A stretch of DNA of 64,000 nt, from NCBI RefSeq assembly GCF_022539665.2, contig NC_081333.1, positions 372,001 to 436,000 of the forward strand, written 5' to 3'. How positions within the stretch are numbered: the first letter of the stretch is position 1; each line of letters begins with the position of its first letter. A program made the translations under genes and the position numbers. The DNA comes from Daphnia carinata (lineage: Eukaryota > Arthropoda > Branchiopoda > Diplostraca > Daphniidae). This document shows positions 59,002 to 64,000 of this stretch, one piece after another. The notes under the pieces are model-generated. The model was not told the origin of the DNA and made no database searches. It worked only from the letters and a program-made list of their open reading frames with translations.

Positions 59002-59560
59002 CTACCACCAGCGTCTGTTTTCACGAGATTCGAACGAATCATTTTCATCGGAATGGCGCACGTTCCATCTGGTTTGTTGTTGTCGGACGGGAACAGCTGC
59101 TGGACGGTTCCACGCGTTGCTGCCCTGAAAGTTGTTAGTGACGGAGTGCCTCTGAGCCCGCGGTAAAACGGAGCGATGACGGAACCTGGACTCGGACGAT
59201 TCGATCGAATTATCTTCGATGGAGTTGTCGAAATTGATCCTCCATCTGTTCTGTTGTTGCGCAGCTGCCGGCCAGCCCCATGCGTTGTTGCTTCTGGCCA
59301 CTACCGGATTGAAGGCGGAGAACGAGGTGTGTGGCTTGTGAACATTGCGGCTGACGGACGGAGTGCTCTGCCTGAAACGGCTGGCCGACGCAGCATTACG
59401 GAAATAGTACGTGTTTTGCGCTCCGACGCCGCTATCCATCAGCATCACGGCCACACTTGAGACGACGAGCTTTAAAAAAAAACAAAAAAGATGATAAGTG
59501 AATTAAATGTTTTTAAAATAAAAATTAATATTAGTTTACCAAGGCAGAGTAGCTCAACAT
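59002..59560 (-). CDS. Small secreted protein, YYYR/RPAAV family, member C
   Basis: Exon 1 (59560-59540) encodes MLSYSAL and ends TTG|GTAAAC. Exon 2 (59469-59002), after TTTAAAG, reads LVVSSVAVMLMDSGVGAQNT, YYFRNAASASRF, AWGWPAAAQQQNRW, FDNSIEDNSIESSESR, a second AWNRPAAVPVRQQQTRW module, and SFESRENRRWW stop: 162 residues. The exon-2 start (AVMLMDSG.GAQ) is almost the same as in member A, showing paralogy. The WxRPAAV plus DSIE module is doubled here. Function unknown; secretion is predicted from the hydrophobic start. Confidence 0.75.
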
Positions 59561-59599
59561 GTTGTAGGAGAAGTTCGCTTGGATTGAAATGCACAAGAG

Positions 59600-59638
59600 G
59601 AATGATGTCTTGGTCTTTGGTGGGCATCCATTTTTATA
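59600..59638 (-). promoter_or_regulatory. Core promoter of secreted-protein gene C
   Basis: Minus-strand TATAAAAA (59638-59631) and initiator TCATTC (59605-59600) have the same spacing as at gene B, with the ATG ~40 bases downstream. Confidence 0.65.
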
Positions 59639-62600
59639 GGATGGTAGGAGCCCGACCGCCGAGACCTCGAAGCACAGCGACACGCAACCTGAAAATATCC
59701 TTGAACAAAGAAAACAAAGATTCTCACTCCAATGGCTCTCAACGTTCGGCAACTTCTTTGGCGGGGGCGTGTAGTTTGACATCGAACTCCTCTCTCTTTT
59801 TTCTTTTCTTAGCGTTTAGCGTTCCCCTTGAAAATGGTCCGACCTCCTCAAACGTCTTCATTTCTCGTTCATTTCTTGCTCCTTTTTAATTGAATAATCA
59901 TCAAATATTCATCGAAATGAATAAAAGTCTGAATTTTTAATCGTTGCGTTAGTCGAGCGTGAAAAGCCAATCATGTCAATCTGCCATCCGCATCGATAAA
60001 CCGCCGTTACGCACTTGCGATCTCGTTAAACGATCCCGATCCAAGCATTGAAACTTACCAGATGTTAAACTCAATCGACAGGTGCTGTTTTTTTTGTTTT
60101 TTTTGCATTCAATTCAACTGAAGAAGAAAACAATGAGTCGACGTTGACGGAATGCAATGATGAGTTTCCGTTCGTCTTTTAGTGCTTTCAAGGAAGTTTC
60201 CAATCTCGTGCGTTTCCCATTCGCACGATGGATGACCCGAATGCCGAGATGCATGACTACTCATCCTCTCAAGGCCGCGTGAAAAATATATATTTTTTTA
60301 AAATCATTTTAATGTCTCTCTTTCCATTGCGGCAATGCTACCGCATTTAAAAAGAGATTACGCCAAAGATCGTACAACATTTGTAGAACACGGTGGTTTT
60401 TGATTGCACCGCACAACGATTATGTCTTAAAATTTAAGGCGGCGCCATTTTAAAAAAATACAACTTCAAAACTGAGTTAGTTTAATACACCATTAATTTT
60501 TTTTTTTAACGGTTATCTTCAAGGTAGACGTGTGGGGTGATGATAAGTCAATAAGGTCATCCAGTTTCGCAATTGCGTCTAAAAATGGTAGCGAAACAAG
60601 TTGGGCACGAGGGGAGAAGGTACATTCCAATTAAAATTGTGCGTACGTGCCTAGTCGATAGCCCTGATGAGATGAGAATTTCATCATTTGAAAGGCGGCA
60701 GAGCCTTCCATCAAATAAGCCAGAGATTGTATGTATATATACAGCATATATTACGGTACAATTATTATCTGTACATGTTCAAAAAGGACGTCCTATATAA
60801 TTAGGACCCCACCCGTCGTTTCAGCTCCACACGTACGCAAAGAAGAAGATTACATTTTTATTCAGGCCACTTTGAATATTCGTGAAAGTATTTCTTTGGG
60901 ATATACTCAAAATTCTGCTGAATGACAGTCTATTTTACCTGTGTGTGTGTGTGTAATCCAGTTGGCACAACAAAGCCTGTTAACCGGTGTATGCATGTCC
61001 TGACATGACATATGCACTGGTCTAGACTGACACGTTCGGAACCTGTCTGAGATGACCTGAATCGAAAAAAAACCACAAGAAAACGATAAAAGGAGGGGAA
61101 CGTATTAAAAAAGAGATGTGGTACGGATTTGAATGTGAGCGGAATGGGTTTCAATGGTTTTCTTTCTCTAACTCGAAAAGCTATTAAGAGAAAATGTGCT
61201 AAAGCTTAGGACACGTGTCGGCTTGTCGTGAAACAAAGGAAAACGTCAAACTTTCTTTCCCTAATGATTAATGTCTCCAAAACGGTTCATTGTGTGCGTC
61301 CATATTTGTGCATCTAATGACGACCTGTAAGAGGAAACAAAAAAAAAAAAACTTGCAGTCCCTTCCTTTTGTTCTGTCAGCTCTTTGACGTTAGAGCGGT
61401 AGGTGCCCCTATAGATATAGACTTTTGCTCAATCATGACAGCCGACTTGTTTTGGGATTACTTGCCGTTAAAAGTGAAATGCATTATCATCATTGCTGAA
61501 TCAAATGCCAGAATTCAGGTCAATTGAAATTCAAATCAGACTTTCATGCTGTGTTCTCGAATGATATTTGCACAGAACCTCGAAATTCTTCTCCATTTTT
61601 TCATGGTTAGACCTTTGGTTCGGAGTTGACCAATGGGCTTCATCCGAGTGTTCTCACATATTTTTGCTCGTTGTCCTTACACACATCACTCGGGGGCATC
61701 CATCGAAGCTCCTTGGCCTTAGAGCATCCTTATTACATGGCGCTACCCTTTTAAACAACAAACGTATTTTTTTACATGAATTTTAATTGTATCCGATGAC
61801 CTCGGATGGAAGATAACAGAGCTATACGAGTTAAGGATATGGAGGTGACATCCGAAGAAGATTGTGAAGGACATCCTGATGGTGGAGGGATGGCCGCATC
61901 CTAAAGGTGAGCAGTTCATCACGACTATTGTTATTCGTAACCGTCACGAATAGGGAAGGTCATAACCAATAAAATTATACACACTTAGATGTGAATATTA
62001 GATATTGTCAAAACAAATAGTTTTTGTTTCTTTGCAATCATTTCCGGATTATGTATGTTGCGGAAGGGAGAAGAAAAAAAAAAAAAGGACCAGTTGTAAG
62101 GACGGAAATTTAATGCGGAAGTGAAAGTGAATAAGGACAAAATTCAATGAAAACCAGATCCATAATTTATTACCTTGTTTTAATTGAAATGACCTCGTGT
62201 ACTCAAAGAAAATTCTAATGTCGTGAAATACAAATAAACGATCATTGATTTAAGTGATTTCTCACGTTTTAAATTGTTTTGAAAAAAAAAACTCAAGCTA
62301 AAAAAGTGAGAGTTTATAACTTTGGCAATTATGGACGTGTTTTCCTCCTTCAGTCGTAAGGATGAGTTAAAGGCACGGCGGATGCCTGTCCGCCTTATTT
62401 TCACTAATGACTTGACGCATCGTCGCTAGTAGTGGACGAGGCCATGGTGTGCCCGTTGCCCAAGTCAAGACCTTTCACTTGCACTGCTGAGTATAGCAAT
62501 TATGGTGAAATCAGTTGCTCTTCCTCCACCTTCAAAAATGAATAGCCATCACGAGAATGTGAAAAGCAAGTTTTATTTCACCAACTCCGTTTGAATGACA

Positions 62601-62825
62601 GTGATTGAACGCTCGCTCCCATTGCTTGTAATCAATTATCTTATGCGTACATACGGCTGTGTTCTATTTCGCTTGAACGTTTTGTTTATCTTGCAATTGT
62701 GAAAAGCTTTCGACCAACCTTCAACATGTCGTTTAAACTTTCAAGCGATGCTTCTGAAACGGCAGCTGAAAATGTATAGCGAATAGATCTTCATGATGTG
62801 AACTCTTCCCATATACGAATGTGAG
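59639..62825. other. Intergenic, no gene seen
   Basis: No supported gene in ~3.2 kb. A (TG)n run lies at 60940-60953. A short plus frame near 61841 (MEVTSEEDCEGHP...) is followed by AAAG|GTGAGC but lacks any other support. Confidence 0.5.
60940..60953 (+). repeat. (TG)n microsatellite
   Basis: Seven TG units in GTGTGTGTGTGTGT. Confidence 0.8.
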
Positions 62826-62827
62826 TA

Positions 62828-63542
62828 GGGGAGGGTGGGCGTGGTTGGAACACAAAACTTATTTTTGTTCCGTACGATTACAAAAATCGTCCAAGTAAAG
62901 TAAAAAATATATAGATTTGTAGCCAGTTATCTCAGCTACATAACAGTATTTTTTTGGGTGGGTTCGGCAAAGTTTAATATGTGCTATGAGTAAAAAACCG
63001 GAGGTACCCCAAGTTGTTTCAATTGCCAATTCTACTCGGCAATTGAAACAGGGCGTCTGGGCAATTGAAACGTGGGTTTTACATAAGAGAGCTCCCGCGT
63101 TTTACGAAAAAACTAAAATGACGATATCTCAGAATCAGGGATACTCATTCATTGGAACAAGGTGTTCCAATTGCTCCGACCATGGGTCTTCTCGGAGTTT
63201 TAATTTTTATAGGTGATAAAGTTAAGCTAGAAAAAAATTAATGTGATCAACTTATAGCTTAATGAATGACGAATGATTGGAGACCTTTTTTAATGATTTT
63301 CTCCATCGTTTTCAGTGTGAAAACGAAAAAATTGTCTGCAAAAAAACAACAAATGGGCAGTCAAAAAACAATTTTCTGGGATAATTCGAAAACTTTTAAA
63401 TTCTAAAGCCTCAAATTTTTTCTAAAAATGTAGAACCCTAATTCCCGTTAGTTCAAATTTTTTAAACAAAATCTCTTACATACTTTAAGTGGTAGAATTT
63501 TTGTTTCAATTGCCGCGTGTTCCAATTGCGCCCACCCTCCCC
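62828..63542. mobile_element. MITE with GGGGAGGGTGGGCG termini and TA target sites
   Basis: The left end GGGGAGGGTGGGCGTGGTTG (62828) and the right end ...CAATTGCGCCCACCCTCCCC (63542) are near-exact reverse complements of ~27 bp. Each is flanked by TA (62826-62827 and 63543-63544), as for Tc1/mariner-type insertions. Inside, the word GGCAATTGAAAC occurs repeatedly in both orientations (63013-63070, 63505-63515), including a hairpin around 63015-63050. No coding region of note; ~715 bp, non-autonomous. Confidence 0.75.
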
Positions 63543-63544
63543 TA

Positions 63545-63911
63545 TCCAGCCGAGTTTGAGGAACGTTGGACATTGATTCATCACACAGAAAAACAACGGA
63601 CCAAAAGAAAAACAAGGAAACGCGCCTATGCTATTTAGCATGCTTACACACCGTGAAAATCCCCTTGTTTAATATTCAAAAATATTCACGACTATCAACG
63701 GTTTTCTCTTGTTCCTGGATATTATGGAAAGGACGTGCTGTGGCTTGTGCCTAGGTCATCGTTAATCATTTCGACAATTTAGCAATCGAGACCAAGACCA
63801 CTAAAAGCTAGTTCGATAACCTTGCACGCTTGGTTTTGAATCCAAGGTGATTCCCCCCCGTGGCTTAGATTGAATGCTGCCGGATCTCATTGCTCGACCG
63901 GAATCAAATCG
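63545..63911. other. Short intergenic region
   Basis: No gene seen between the MITE and the TATA-driven start at the window end. Confidence 0.5.
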
Positions 63912-63955
63912 TATAAATACGTGCATACCCAGACAGCCAAAGTATTATTCACTCA
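63912..63955 (+). promoter_or_regulatory. Core promoter of a gene leaving the window
   Basis: TATAAATA at 63912-63919 is followed by TTATTCACTC (63946-63955), an initiator-like sequence, and then an ATG at 63990. Confidence 0.5.
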
Positions 63956-63989
63956 ACGTTTTGCAAAGCCACTGGAGCTACATACAAAC

Positions 63990-64000
63990 ATGTGCCGACT
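63990..64000 (+). CDS. Start of a gene cut by the window end
   Basis: ATGTGCCGACT gives only MCR before the sequence stops. It is supported by the TATA box and initiator upstream. By analogy with genes A-C, the short first exon could be that of another secreted protein, but three residues say nothing about function. Confidence 0.4.

Noticed and set aside
61841-61912. Short frame MEVTSEEDCEGHP... before a GTGAGC donor
   Set aside because: The frame stops before the donor and no partner exon was found.

Overview
This is an arthropod nuclear genome window, most probably from a cladoceran crustacean (Daphnia or a close relative). Its genes are split into many exons by mostly 50-90 nt GT-AG introns. 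Its families are animal ones: an I-BAR protein, an IL-17 receptor, a puromycin-sensitive aminopeptidase, GTP-type PEPCK, and a contactin-associated/C1q secreted protein. Core promoters are of the arthropod TATA plus TCATTC/TCAGTT initiator type. All exon coordinates below were read by hand from splice sites, reading phase and family resemblance; no search was run.

Layout. 1-8.2 kb is repeat territory. It holds a foldback with tRNA-like sequences in its arms, a 3.9-kb element with roughly 400-bp terminal inverted repeats and exon-like blocks inside, more tRNA-like sequences, and an AAGCCCGAC-rich inverted-repeat element. 8.2-22.1 kb is the most unusual part. A minus-strand gene there reads in one continuous phase from two RRM domains (PUF60/half-pint-like) into an alpha carbonic anhydrase. 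The 3.6-kb DNA block carrying the RRM part is present three times in tandem with almost no differences. Copies 2 and 3 lack the carbonic anhydrase and gain a short new tail. The array is flanked by unrecognised minus-strand exons on both sides, and small TIR elements lie to its left.

23.7-47.2 kb is a dense set of conserved genes: a BTB-homeodomain transcription factor (+), MTSS1/missing-in-metastasis (-), an IL-17 receptor-like protein (-), puromycin-sensitive aminopeptidase (-), PEPCK (-), and a secreted coiled-coil/CNTNAP-like/C1q protein (+). PEPCK and the C1q gene are divergent and about 1 kb apart.

47.2-64 kb is sparse. It has tRNA-derived repeats near 48.9 kb and a tiny TATA-driven gene at 52.5 kb. 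It also has a cluster of three paralogous two-exon genes (53.6, 56.4 and 59.0 kb, all minus) for small secreted proteins with a WxRPAAV module and DSIE/ESxEVYR-like repeats. A TA-flanked MITE lies at 62.8-63.5 kb, and the start of another TATA-driven gene is cut by the window end. No rRNA gene, CRISPR array or intact canonical tRNA gene was found.
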